DNA of 34,505 nt from Prevotella sp. UBA6994 (GTDB lineage: Bacteria > Bacteroidota > Bacteroidia > Bacteroidales > Bacteroidaceae): the NCBI GenBank assembly GCA_002449845.1, contig DJXW01000012.1:55534-90038 (forward strand), in the 5' to 3' direction. The notes below the pieces were generated by a model, which was not told the origin of the DNA, ran no database searches, and saw only the letters and a list, made by a program, of their open reading frames with translations. The number at the start of each line of letters is the position of its first letter. Positions within the stretch are counted from its first letter, which is position 1. Both the position numbers and the translations under genes were made by a program. Positions 14,648 to 24,100 of this stretch are shown in pieces.

Positions 14648-17266
14648 TCACCTTCCTCGCACGATTTTCTTAATTTCGTTCAGTTTGTTCAATGCCTCTA
14701 CAGGTGTGAGGTTATTGATGTCGAGCGTCAAGATCTCATCACGAATCTGGCAAAGTACAGGATCATCAAGTTGGAAAAACGAGAGTTGCATTCCATCCCT
14801 ACTTTGGTTGATGGTTTCCACAGATGGTTTTGTAACGGCACTGCCGCCGCTGTTATTAGCTTCAAGTTGCTTCAAAATGGTATTGGCACGTTTCACGATA
14901 CTCTTAGGCATTCCTGCAATGTCTGCCACATGAATACCAAATGAGTGTTCAGACCCTCCACGCTCCAGTCTTCTCAAGAATATCACCTTACCGTCCACTT
15001 CCTTTACGCTCACGTTGTAGTTCTTGATACGGTGGAATGATTTCTCCATCTCATTCAATTCGTGGTAGTGTGTGGCAAATAAGGTACGTGCTCGTGCCTT
15101 TGGATGTTCGTGTAGGTATTCCACGATAGCCCATGCTATGGAAATACCATCGTATGTGGAGGTTCCCCTGCCCAGTTCATCAAACAATACCAACGAGCGA
15201 GGAGATACGTTGTTGATGATATTAGAAGCCTCTGTCATTTCCACCATAAACGTGGATTCACCCAATGCAATGTTGTCTGAAGCACCCACACGGGTAAAGA
15301 TTTTATCCACCAAACCTATTCTCGCGCTCTCTGCCGGCACGAAACACCCCACTTGGGATAGTAGCACGATAAGAGCCGTTTGGCGCAACAGAGCGGATTT
15401 TCCAGCCATATTAGGACCTGTAATCATCATGATCTGTTGTTTCTCGGTATCTAATTCCACGTCATTGGGTATATATCGTTCACCAATGGGCAACTGAGTC
15501 TCTATCACAGGATGCCTACCCTGACGTATATCTATCACGTCGTCATTGGCTATGATGGGGCGCACATAATGGTTTTCCTCGGCTGCTTTGGCAAACGACA
15601 ACAAACAGTCCATGCGTGCTATCACGTTGGCATTGATCTGTATCTGCGGAATAAACTCTTGCATGGCAACCACCAATTCATTAAACAGTCGTTCCTCAAT
15701 GGATTGGATTCGTTCGTCGGCATTCAAGATTTTCTCCTCATATTCCTTCAGTTCCTGCGTGATATATCGCTCTGCCTGTGCCAATGTCTGCTTACGTACC
15801 CAATCGGCTGGCACTTTGTCCTTATAAGTGTTTCTCACTTCCAGATAATAGCCAAACACATTGTTATATCCCACCTTCAATGAAGCGATACCCGTTTGCT
15901 CTATTTCTCTTTCCTGTATTCGCAAGAGATAGTTCCTACCGTTATTGGAGATATTACGCAACTCGTCCAATTCTTTATCATAGCCATCTGCAATCACCGA
16001 ACCCTTACTCAGCAACAGGGGTGGATCGGGCTGAATCTCCTTTTGTATCCTATCTCGTAAACTCTCACAGAGGTTCAATTGCTCCCCTATCCGTTTCAGT
16101 GATTCGTTTTCCGCATACAAGCAAGCTGTCTTGATAGGAACTAACGCCTGCAATGCCACTTTCAGTTGTACCACCTCACGTGGAGACACTCTTCCTGCTC
16201 CCACCTTCGAGATGATGCGTTCCAAGTCGCCCATCCGATGTAACTGTTCGTCAATGCACTGGCGGAAGTCGGGCTGACGGAAATAGTATTCCACCACGTC
16301 AAGACGTTGGTTGATGGGTTTCTCGTCTTTCAAAGGGAACAATAGCCAGCGTCGCAACAATCGTCCTCCCATTGGGGTTACGGTACGGTCTATTACATTC
16401 AGCAACGACGAACCATCTTCTTGCATGGGCTGCAGCAATTCTAACGAGCGAATGGTAAACTTATCTAATCTCACATATCGCTCTTCCTCTATGCGCGAGA
16501 GCGAAGTGATATGACTGATATGGGTGTGTTGGGTAATTTCCAAGTATTGCAAGATGGCTCCTGCAGATATCACGCCATTGTGCAGATGTTCCACGCCAAA
16601 ACCTTTCAACGATTTGGTCTCAAAGTGTTTCAGCAATTTCTGTCGGGCTGTTTGCTCGGTAAACACCCAGTCGTCAAGTTCAAACACGCAGTATCTGTTG
16701 CCAAAATATTGCTCAAAGGATTGTTTCTTGTTTCGATCGTATAGCACCTCCTTAGGTTGGAAGTTTCCCAACAGTTTATCCACATAATCAAAGGTACCTT
16801 CTCCCGTCAGAAACTCACCAGTAGAAATATCTAAGAATGCCACGCCGCAAGCTGTCTTTCCGAAGTGGACGGCAGCCAAGAAATTATTCTCTTTGTAGTT
16901 GAGTACATTATCATTCATTGCCACGCCGGGCGTTACCAATTCCGTAATGCCTCGTTTCACGAGCTTCTTGGTAAGCTTAGGGTCTTCCAATTGGTCACAT
17001 ATCGCCACTCTCTTACCAGCTCGTATGAGCTTAGGCAGGTAGGTGTCGAGTGCATGGTGTGGAAAGCCAGCCATTTCGTCACCTTTCACACCTGCTCCAT
17101 TGTTACGTTTGGTAAGGGTTATGCCAAGGATGGCAGCCGCTGTAACGGCATCTTCACAATATGTCTCATAAAAGTCACCGCATCTGAACAGCAGAATTGC
17201 ATCGGGGTGTTTCTCCTTCAGCGAGAAGAACTGCTGCATCATCGGTGTCAAGCCTTTTTCTTTCAA
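14648..17266 (-). CDS. mutS: DNA mismatch repair protein MutS
   Basis: MutS recognises mismatches and signals repair. All landmarks are present. The mismatch-wedging F-Y-E is in R-C-G-D-F-Y-E-T-Y near residue 32. The family's connector, lever and clamp regions follow. The ATPase has Walker A G-P-N-M-A-G-K-S near 617 and Walker B F-D-E-L-G-R-G-T-S-T near 693. The 872-residue length is normal. No ATG exists at the right place: the reading frame upstream is closed at 17282-17284, and the only start that keeps the conserved L-T-P-M-M-Q-Q-F-F is a TTG at 17266-17264. The first ATG, eight codons later, would remove the conserved T-P. A TAATTTTG promoter element lies about 26 bp upstream. This is one of two TTG starts proposed in the window. 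Confidence 0.96.
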   Translation of the reverse strand: MKEKGLTPMMQQFFSLKEKHPDAILLFRCGDFYETYCEDAVTAAAILGITLTKRNNGAGVKGDEMAGFPHHALDTYLPKLIRAGKRVAICDQLEDPKLTKKLVKRGITELVTPGVAMNDNVLNYKENNFLAAVHFGKTACGVAFLDISTGEFLTGEGTFDYVDKLLGNFQPKEVLYDRNKKQSFEQYFGNRYCVFELDDWVFTEQTARQKLLKHFETKSLKGFGVEHLHNGVISAGAILQYLEITQHTHISHITSLSRIEEERYVRLDKFTIRSLELLQPMQEDGSSLLNVIDRTVTPMGGRLLRRWLLFPLKDEKPINQRLDVVEYYFRQPDFRQCIDEQLHRMGDLERIISKVGAGRVSPREVVQLKVALQALVPIKTACLYAENESLKRIGEQLNLCESLRDRIQKEIQPDPPLLLSKGSVIADGYDKELDELRNISNNGRNYLLRIQEREIEQTGIASLKVGYNNVFGYYLEVRNTYKDKVPADWVRKQTLAQAERYITQELKEYEEKILNADERIQSIEERLFNELVVAMQEFIPQIQINANVIARMDCLLSFAKAAEENHYVRPIIANDDVIDIRQGRHPVIETQLPIGERYIPNDVELDTEKQQIMMITGPNMAGKSALLRQTALIVLLSQVGCFVPAESARIGLVDKIFTRVGASDNIALGESTFMVEMTEASNIINNVSPRSLVLFDELGRGTSTYDGISIAWAIVEYLHEHPKARARTLFATHYHELNEMEKSFHRIKNYNVSVKEVDGKVIFLRRLERGGSEHSFGIHVADIAGMPKSIVKRANTILKQLEANNSGGSAVTKPSVETINQSRDGMQLSFFQLDDPVLCQIRDEILTLDINNLTPVEALNKLNEIKKIVRGR

Positions 17267-17291
17267 AATATACGTCGTTTTTTATTTGCGA

Positions 17292-17299
17292 CAAAATTA
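17292..17299 (-). promoter_or_regulatory. mutS -7 element
   Basis: Read leftward it is TAATTTTG, matching TAnnTTTG, about 26 bp before the TTG start. The nearest TTTG upstream is at a 23-bp spacing, longer than usual. Confidence 0.5.
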
Positions 17300-17372
17300 C
17301 AAAATAAAAATCGATAATCCTACAAATCAAACAAGAAAAAGATTTCAGGGGAAGGAGAATGGGAGTTGGTTG

Positions 17373-17480
17373 AGGAGTTCAGGAGTTAAGAAGTTGAGGA
17401 GTTCAGGAGTTCAGACATTTGCTTTTTTGATTGTTGATATCGAAAGACATTTGTCTGAACTCCTGAACTCCTTAACTCCT
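17373..17480. repeat. Octad array folded as a long inverted repeat, between the PL11 operon and mutS
   Basis: Five 8-bp units (AGGAGTTC, AGGAGTTA, AGAAGTTG, AGGAGTTC, AGGAGTTC) run from 17373 to 17412. The same units return on the other strand at 17452-17480. The inner 21 bp (17397-17417 with 17452-17472) pair perfectly around a 34-base loop. It lies 27 bp after the PL11 stop, so the hairpin could also end that operon's transcript, but it has no U tract and is built like the other short-unit arrays here. Confidence 0.85.
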
Positions 17481-17506
17481 ATAAATTCTCCTTAATTCCT
17501 AAAAAA

Positions 17507-20500
17507 TCATTGTTCCAAAACAATATTCGTCAACACAACCACATCGGTGATGTTCACGGCACCATCATTGTTAATGTCTGCTTCAGACTCTATCACGATT
17601 CCATCATCTGAGCCTAATACGTAATTCACCAACAATACCACATCCGTGATATTCACATATCCATCGTGGTTCAAGTCGCCTAAAAGGAAACGATAGGGCT
17701 TGTATGCGATAAACTTGCAGAACGTGGTATTTCCGTCAAGTTTATACGTCCAACTACCATCAGCATTGGCATTCGTGTATCCAGCATCGTATTTAGAAGC
17801 ATAACCACGACTTAAATCTGCTTGATAATAAACGATAGTTTGAGCATCTCCAAGGTCAGAAACAACGATAGGAGTTGCGCCCTTAGTATAGTTATGCCCA
17901 ATACCAAAGCCTTCTACAAGATGGAAAACATTACTTCCCATGCGAGTGAAATACAATTTGGCATCATCGTCAAGGTATCCTCCTTCTTTTTGACTTGACA
18001 CCATCACATAGTTTTCACCATATATGGCATTGGATCTATTCCAATTAGACCAACGTGCAGTATATGGAGCATCACTAAATGTTCCACCTAATTTGCTGGC
18101 GGCTTCAGAAGCCTTGATGGTGTTATAAGCAGGACTCTCGTAGAGTTTGTAATAAGGTGTCTCTACGGTATAGGTGGCAGTTGCTGGAGAATACGATGAA
18201 GAGGCGAGCTGAGCCGTAACCGTCAACGTACCTGGTTGGGTGAATGTGTAAGTAGATAGGTCAATTGGTTCATTTCTTACCACGATATTGTCTATCTGTA
18301 TTTGCCCGTAAGTATCTTGATATGCAGAGTTTCTTGCGCGACCAACTACCGCAAATATACATGCTGCCCTTCTTCCCGTCTTGACATTATAACTCTTTTG
18401 CAACAACGTAACACCATTTTGTGATATGGTATAGGTGATTTTATCTTTAACGTCTATCTTAAAATGGCACCATGTATTATTGAACTGGTTAAACGTAGCA
18501 CTATGATTATCGGATGTGCCAGCCACATAGAAATCTTTGGAATCTGCCCCATCTGAACGAAGACTGAATATGTATTCGTTGCCATCGTAAGCATACGAAT
18601 TGCCAGCGGGAAGGTCTGATGTTCCTATGACCAATTGAGTAATTTGACTACTATGACCACCAGATTTGATGAAAGCATCAAACTCTAAGGTGTAGTTATC
18701 CGAAGTAACACCATTAATGGTTTTCTTTGCATAACGGTTGCCGCTTCCGCTATTGTTGGTTAGATGGACATATTTGGTATGATCTGTAGCGAGTGTAGCA
18801 ACCAAATTACCGTTTTGTGTTTTCCAATCGCTTACGTCATTTCTGTTTTCGTAATTCTCTTCGAATAATATTTCTCCATCCTCACTTCCAAGGCTTGTCG
18901 TTGTTCCGTCAATGGCGGTAAACGTACCTGATAGGGTAGTGGAGAGACCATTTGTGTCACTCGTCTTGACGCTTACCACGGGCATATAATAGTCAAAGTT
19001 TTCCTTTTCAGGATAGGCCGTTCCAACACTCTTCATGCTTACCATATCGGTAAGCTCCAACGAGGCTTCTAATTTGATGTCTAATGTACCAGAGTTCATC
19101 ATGTCTTTGGCAGCATTCCAAGCCTCCTCGTCACTCTGTAAGTCAGACCCGAGATAATATCCAACGTTGGTGGGTTGATTGTAACCGATATTCTCATTTA
19201 ACGCACTCATCCAATAGGTGTGGTCGGTCATCAACCAAGGAAAGCGATGGGTAGTAGGATACCAAGTGGAGAATATTTTTAAGTCTTGTAAACGAGTAGC
19301 ATCGGGCAAGATAACTTCCTCGCGCCAATCACCCAAGATGTCGCCATACCAAGAGGGATTTGATTTCGTACCGTTAATGAATGTCTCGGAATAACGATAC
19401 ATGGTAAAAGTACGTCCATTAGCAGGACTGTGGATGATATTCTCATTGATAAGTTGTCGCGAAAGAGTACCGTCAAACCATATTGCCATGTTGCACGAGG
19501 TGGGCTTATAACCTAAGTCTGTCGCTCCATCTTGTGAATGAGCATTAGAACCATACCACCAAAACTCACAACCAGGGGAATTGGGGTCGATATCTGCAAC
19601 CAAACAACGTCCCATGTCATTGTCTTCTGCGCCTTCTTTTTTCCAAATAACCGTTCCGTCCTTCGCATCATGCAAGGCAACCATCGTCTTTCCTGTTTCC
19701 AAACAATGATACATCTGAAGTCCATCACGATTAGGCAAGAACTTTCCAACATGATTAGCGTCACCATGTCCTAACTTGGTAGTCCAAAGGCCCACGCCAT
19801 CATGATCAACTGCCATAGAACCATACATGACTTCATCAAGACCATCGCCATCAAGGTCTGCTACATTGAACGAGTGATTGCCTTGAGCGGCGTAAGCGCT
19901 ATAGGGATTGCCATCCTTACCACTTTTGTTATCATTGGTATCAAAACGCCAACGCTTTGTGAGGTTTCCATTGCGATAATCCCAAGCCTCTATCACAGAA
20001 TGAGCATAAACACCACGTCCCAAAATGATAGACGGCAAACCTGTATTATCGAAACAACCAACGCCAACACGGAAAGAACAAGCACGTTTCCAATAATCAT
20101 CTCCCCACGATTGACTGGTCTCACGATTAATGAAATTATCTCGTGCCAATTCACGTCCTGTCTTACCGTCAATGACAGAGATAAACTCTGGACCGGCACA
20201 GTTGTAATGGTCACCCCATCCAGGACTACTGGAATTGAGATTACCCCACGTGCGATAGTCTATCTTACCGTCTCCATTGGTATCGCCAATAGCCGTTCCG
20301 TCTCCAAAGACAGTACCTTCACAAGTACGTATTGCCATCTCGGCACAACCATCGCCATCGAAATCTGCAATGGCGAAAGCAGAACTATTACCTAAGATAA
20401 TACCAGGACCACCTTTGATACGCCAAAGGAAAGTGCCATCGAGTTTATAGGCGTCCCAAATGACCGCATACAGACAATCTTGTTGTGAATAACTGGCACC

Positions 20501-21067
20501 AGAACCATCACTAATGATATTTCCATTGGCATCTTTCACGCTTTGCAAACGTTTCACCACTATCTCATATTCACCATCACCGTCAAGGTCACCAACACTT
20601 ACGTCATTGGCGGTATATACAATCTTGTCGGTATTTGCATATACGTCCTTGGTGTCTTTAAGGGGAATGGAGATATAAGGAAGTCCACCGCTTACCTGTG
20701 CTTGTTTCAGCGTAAACGTGCCTATTGTCTCATTGCGCCCAGCGTATGTCAGCCTATAAGTATTGTCAGAAGACTTATTGGCTGAGTTATCTTGGTAATT
20801 GGTAGCCTTGATGTCGCTGGCAATAAGTTGTTCTGCTCCCGTTCCAATGGTACGGTAGAGGTCGAAAGAGGTATTGGCATCATCACTTGGCAACATGCGC
20901 CAAGTAACGAGAACCTTACCTGTATGCGTTTGATAATCTCCTAATGAAGCATTTTTCACTCCATTGATAGATGCCCACAAGGCACGACTGTCCAAACGGT
21001 TGGTTTGGGCAGTCATGGTTGTCACCAACATGATAATCATGAGGGAGAGTAGTTCTTTTGTCTTCAT
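17507..21067 (-). CDS. Secreted rhamnogalacturonan lyase, family PL11, with dockerin-like C-terminus
   Basis: This predicted extracellular enzyme cleaves the rhamnose-galacturonate backbone of rhamnogalacturonan I by beta-elimination. A signal peptide covers about residues 1-20 (hydrophobic L-L-S-L-M-I-I-M-L-V, then T-A-Q). The PL11 propeller follows to about 640, with calcium-site-like D-L-D-G-D-G repeats (near 162 and 401), H-G-D-A-N-H near 432 and G-D-I-L-G-D-W-R-E-E near 570, all shared with the neighbouring lyase. After it come a jelly-roll/LamG-like module (about 740-945), a module beginning Y-E-S-P-A-Y-N (about 975-1120) and a two-repeat dockerin-like domain at the end (G-D-L-N-H-D-G-Y-V-N-I-T-D, then A-D-I-N-N-D-G-A-V-N-I-T-D). 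It lies 71 bp after the other lyase gene, so they are probably one operon. Linkage specificity is inferred from the family only. Confidence 0.92.
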   Translation of the reverse strand: MKTKELLSLMIIMLVTTMTAQTNRLDSRALWASINGVKNASLGDYQTHTGKVLVTWRMLPSDDANTSFDLYRTIGTGAEQLIASDIKATNYQDNSANKSSDNTYRLTYAGRNETIGTFTLKQAQVSGGLPYISIPLKDTKDVYANTDKIVYTANDVSVGDLDGDGEYEIVVKRLQSVKDANGNIISDGSGASYSQQDCLYAVIWDAYKLDGTFLWRIKGGPGIILGNSSAFAIADFDGDGCAEMAIRTCEGTVFGDGTAIGDTNGDGKIDYRTWGNLNSSSPGWGDHYNCAGPEFISVIDGKTGRELARDNFINRETSQSWGDDYWKRACSFRVGVGCFDNTGLPSIILGRGVYAHSVIEAWDYRNGNLTKRWRFDTNDNKSGKDGNPYSAYAAQGNHSFNVADLDGDGLDEVMYGSMAVDHDGVGLWTTKLGHGDANHVGKFLPNRDGLQMYHCLETGKTMVALHDAKDGTVIWKKEGAEDNDMGRCLVADIDPNSPGCEFWWYGSNAHSQDGATDLGYKPTSCNMAIWFDGTLSRQLINENIIHSPANGRTFTMYRYSETFINGTKSNPSWYGDILGDWREEVILPDATRLQDLKIFSTWYPTTHRFPWLMTDHTYWMSALNENIGYNQPTNVGYYLGSDLQSDEEAWNAAKDMMNSGTLDIKLEASLELTDMVSMKSVGTAYPEKENFDYYMPVVSVKTSDTNGLSTTLSGTFTAIDGTTTSLGSEDGEILFEENYENRNDVSDWKTQNGNLVATLATDHTKYVHLTNNSGSGNRYAKKTINGVTSDNYTLEFDAFIKSGGHSSQITQLVIGTSDLPAGNSYAYDGNEYIFSLRSDGADSKDFYVAGTSDNHSATFNQFNNTWCHFKIDVKDKITYTISQNGVTLLQKSYNVKTGRRAACIFAVVGRARNSAYQDTYGQIQIDNIVVRNEPIDLSTYTFTQPGTLTVTAQLASSSYSPATATYTVETPYYKLYESPAYNTIKASEAASKLGGTFSDAPYTARWSNWNRSNAIYGENYVMVSSQKEGGYLDDDAKLYFTRMGSNVFHLVEGFGIGHNYTKGATPIVVSDLGDAQTIVYYQADLSRGYASKYDAGYTNANADGSWTYKLDGNTTFCKFIAYKPYRFLLGDLNHDGYVNITDVVLLVNYVLGSDDGIVIESEADINNDGAVNITDVVVLTNIVLEQ

Positions 21068-21138
21068 TTTGTTTTGTAGTTTGTGATTTTAAGTAATTAG
21101 TTTGTTGTTTACGAGTTTCGTTCAAATATGTCAAGAAC

Positions 21139-24100
21139 TTATTCGTTGTTGAGTATGATATTCGTCAACACAACCACATCGGTGATGTTCACGGCGCCGT
21201 CATTATTAATGTCTGCTTCAGACTCTATTACGATTCCATCATCTGAGCCTAATACGTAATTCACCAACAACACCACATCAGTAATGTTCACGTATCCGTC
21301 ATGATTGAGGTCGCCCAAGAGGAAACGATAGGGCTTGTATGCGATAAACTTGCAGAACGTGGTATTCTGGTATAATTCGTAGGTCCAACTACCGTCCGCA
21401 TTGGCGTATGTATAACCTGCATCATACAACGAATTTCCTCCACGACTTTGGTCTGACTTGTAATAAACGATGGTGTTCTCATCACCAAGGCCAGATGCGG
21501 TTATTGTCGTATTGCCCTTGACATAATTATGTCCGATACCAAAGCCTTCCACCAGATGGAACTGGTCACTGCTGGTGCGATGGAAGTTGAGCATGGCATC
21601 ATCATCAAGATAACCACTATCTTTGCCGCTCGATACAAACACATAATGTTCACCATACGTGGCATTGGTCTTGTTCCAATATGCCCAACGAGAAGTGAAA
21701 GGTTCTGTACTGAATGATCCACCCAGCACACTTGCGGCATCTGCTGCCTTGATGGTGTTGTAGTCAGGACTCTCATAGAGCTTGGTATATGCGTAAGGCA
21801 CTTCAAAGGTGGCTACGCTTGGCTCATAACTGGAATCGCTTATATACGACGTGATGGTCAGCGTTCCTGGCTCTTTGAAGGTATAAGTAGATAAATCTAC
21901 AGCTGATGACCTGATGATGATATTATCCAACTTCAACATGGAATTATAGCGACCTGCCACAAGGTAGAAACCATCAAACTCTGTACTTGTTCCTGATGGC
22001 AAGTTGAACGTGCCTGAACTGCCGTTAGAGATTGTCCAAGCAACGGTTCTCATGGCTTGGTTGACATTGAGCGTTACATGATACCATGTTTCAGAGGCAA
22101 GGGTGGTGGTAGATGTGTCATTCACTAAAAACGACGTGGAACCACTTGCAGCTGTGAGATCGAATAGCATATTGGCATTGCCGTTAATAGATGCATAGTT
22201 GTCCCAACTGTTTGTTGGATTGGTTCCGTTTTTGCTCATCACGCAGAACTCTACACCATCCCTACTTCCTGATTTGAGTGCCAAGTCGAATGAGATGCTG
22301 TATTGGTCATGGTTTGACACATTTACACCGCTCAATCTTTGATAAGCATAGCGTGTATTGGTATTACCTGTATTGACGTAGAAATATTTACCGTAGGTAT
22401 CATCGCCCGTTCCCAAGCTCATGTTAGCACCTGGAGAAGTCCAACCGCTGATGGCGGTCTCGCTTTCATAGTCTTGACTATATATCACTTCTCCGTCGGC
22501 ACTTCCCAAGCTGGTGGTCACTCCGTCTAAGTTGGTAAACGTACCCGATAACTTGGGGGTCTGACCATTGGTTTCCGTTGTTGTCACACCGATGACAGGC
22601 AAGTAGAGTTCGGTAGCGGATGAAGAACCACTATATTTTGCCATATCTACTATCTCTATCTTCGACTCGTTGACCTCCGGACTTTGTACTTTCAGATAGA
22701 GCATATTGTCTTGATGCACCAAAGAAAGATAGCTGAGATTAATGCCAGTACACTCCATGACGATTTTCTCCAAGTCACCGTTCAACGTCTCGCATGTACC
22801 GATAGGATAGAGGCCATTAGCCAACTCAGCACCTACTCTCAACTGTAACACAGGAGCAATGTATTTGGGACCGTAGTTCTCCCATGCTTCAACGCCCACC
22901 TTGCTGTCATCAATGGTCAACGAAGTAAGATTGAGGACATCATGCTCTCCGTCGCCACTTCCGTTGATGTCGAGCACCACGCGAGCACCGTAGTTCAACG
23001 TCAAATCACCGATGGTAACGGTACCAATATTTCCACTTGTCGCTCCTCCCACGTTCAGCGTAGAGGCATATTCCATGGTAAACGATTTCTTAAACGTGGC
23101 AGTTTCACTGTTCATCGTGGTGAAACGATTCATCCATACATTGGAATTGTTCATCGTGCCATTGAAGTTCACCGTTCCACCCCAGATATCGGTGTTTCCC
23201 GTGTGGTTGAGTGTCTTCTTTGGAAGGTTCACGATACCGTCTCCTTGCTTCACGAGTCTCATGTTTCCTTGGAAAGTGAAGTCGCTGCCCGTATAGGTGA
23301 GCTTATGGGTATAAGTAGTGGTCTTGATGCTATTGTTGTCATTAGCACCTTGTACCCATGTCGGCGTATTGATGGTCAGTACGGCGGGAGCCACTTTTCC
23401 TTCAAACGTCAATGTAGCATCGGCTTGCGGACAGAACAAGAGGTGTTGTCCATCGTATGCGGTGGTTACGGTGGCTCCATTTTCCAACTCTGTACGTTCG
23501 TTTGTCATCAATGGGGGAGGAGCAACGGTATATCCTTCCATCTCACCAAGGAAATAGCTCAAGTGTGGTGGTTGGTTGTATGCCATCATCTGCCAAACCA
23601 TTGCTTGGCGATACTGATGGTCGTGCCATAGGGTAGGGAGGGAGTAGCTGGTACCCATGCCTGATGTGTAGATACGCACGTTAGTACCGCAACGCACGAC
23701 GATTTCCTCGCGCCAATCGCCTATCAAATCGCCTTGGAAACAAGGATTGTTCTTCGAGTCGTTGTTCATGTTGCATCCCGAAGAGGTAAACAATCGTCCT
23801 GTACCAGGCTTTTCTATCTTAGCTTCCTTGGCAGTTCCTGGAGAGTTAAGCACCTCTGAACAGAGGTCACCATCCCAATAGATACGGAAGTTCAGGTCTC
23901 CCCAAGCAATGAGATTATCGCCACTCAGACTGGTTATCGCTTGGTCGGTCACACTATTGTACATACTCGATGAAACCGAACGACCTAATGAACCCGGATA
24001 GGTGTTGAGAAAATTTGCCATAATAGCACGACCATCATCACTACTTGCGGTACTTCTCACATACAGTTCACTGGTTGTAGCATTGCGATAATTCATGCCA

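Noticed and set aside
20245..20260. Further CACGTG-containing parS candidates, for example in the PL11 gene
   Set aside because: Flanking bases do not match GTTnCACGTGnAAC; only the two sites near apt fit.
22942..23631. Forward frame of 229 residues inside the second PL11 gene, and similar frames opposite the giant protein
   Set aside because: They lie antisense to well supported secreted proteins; composition and lack of motifs mark them as shadows.
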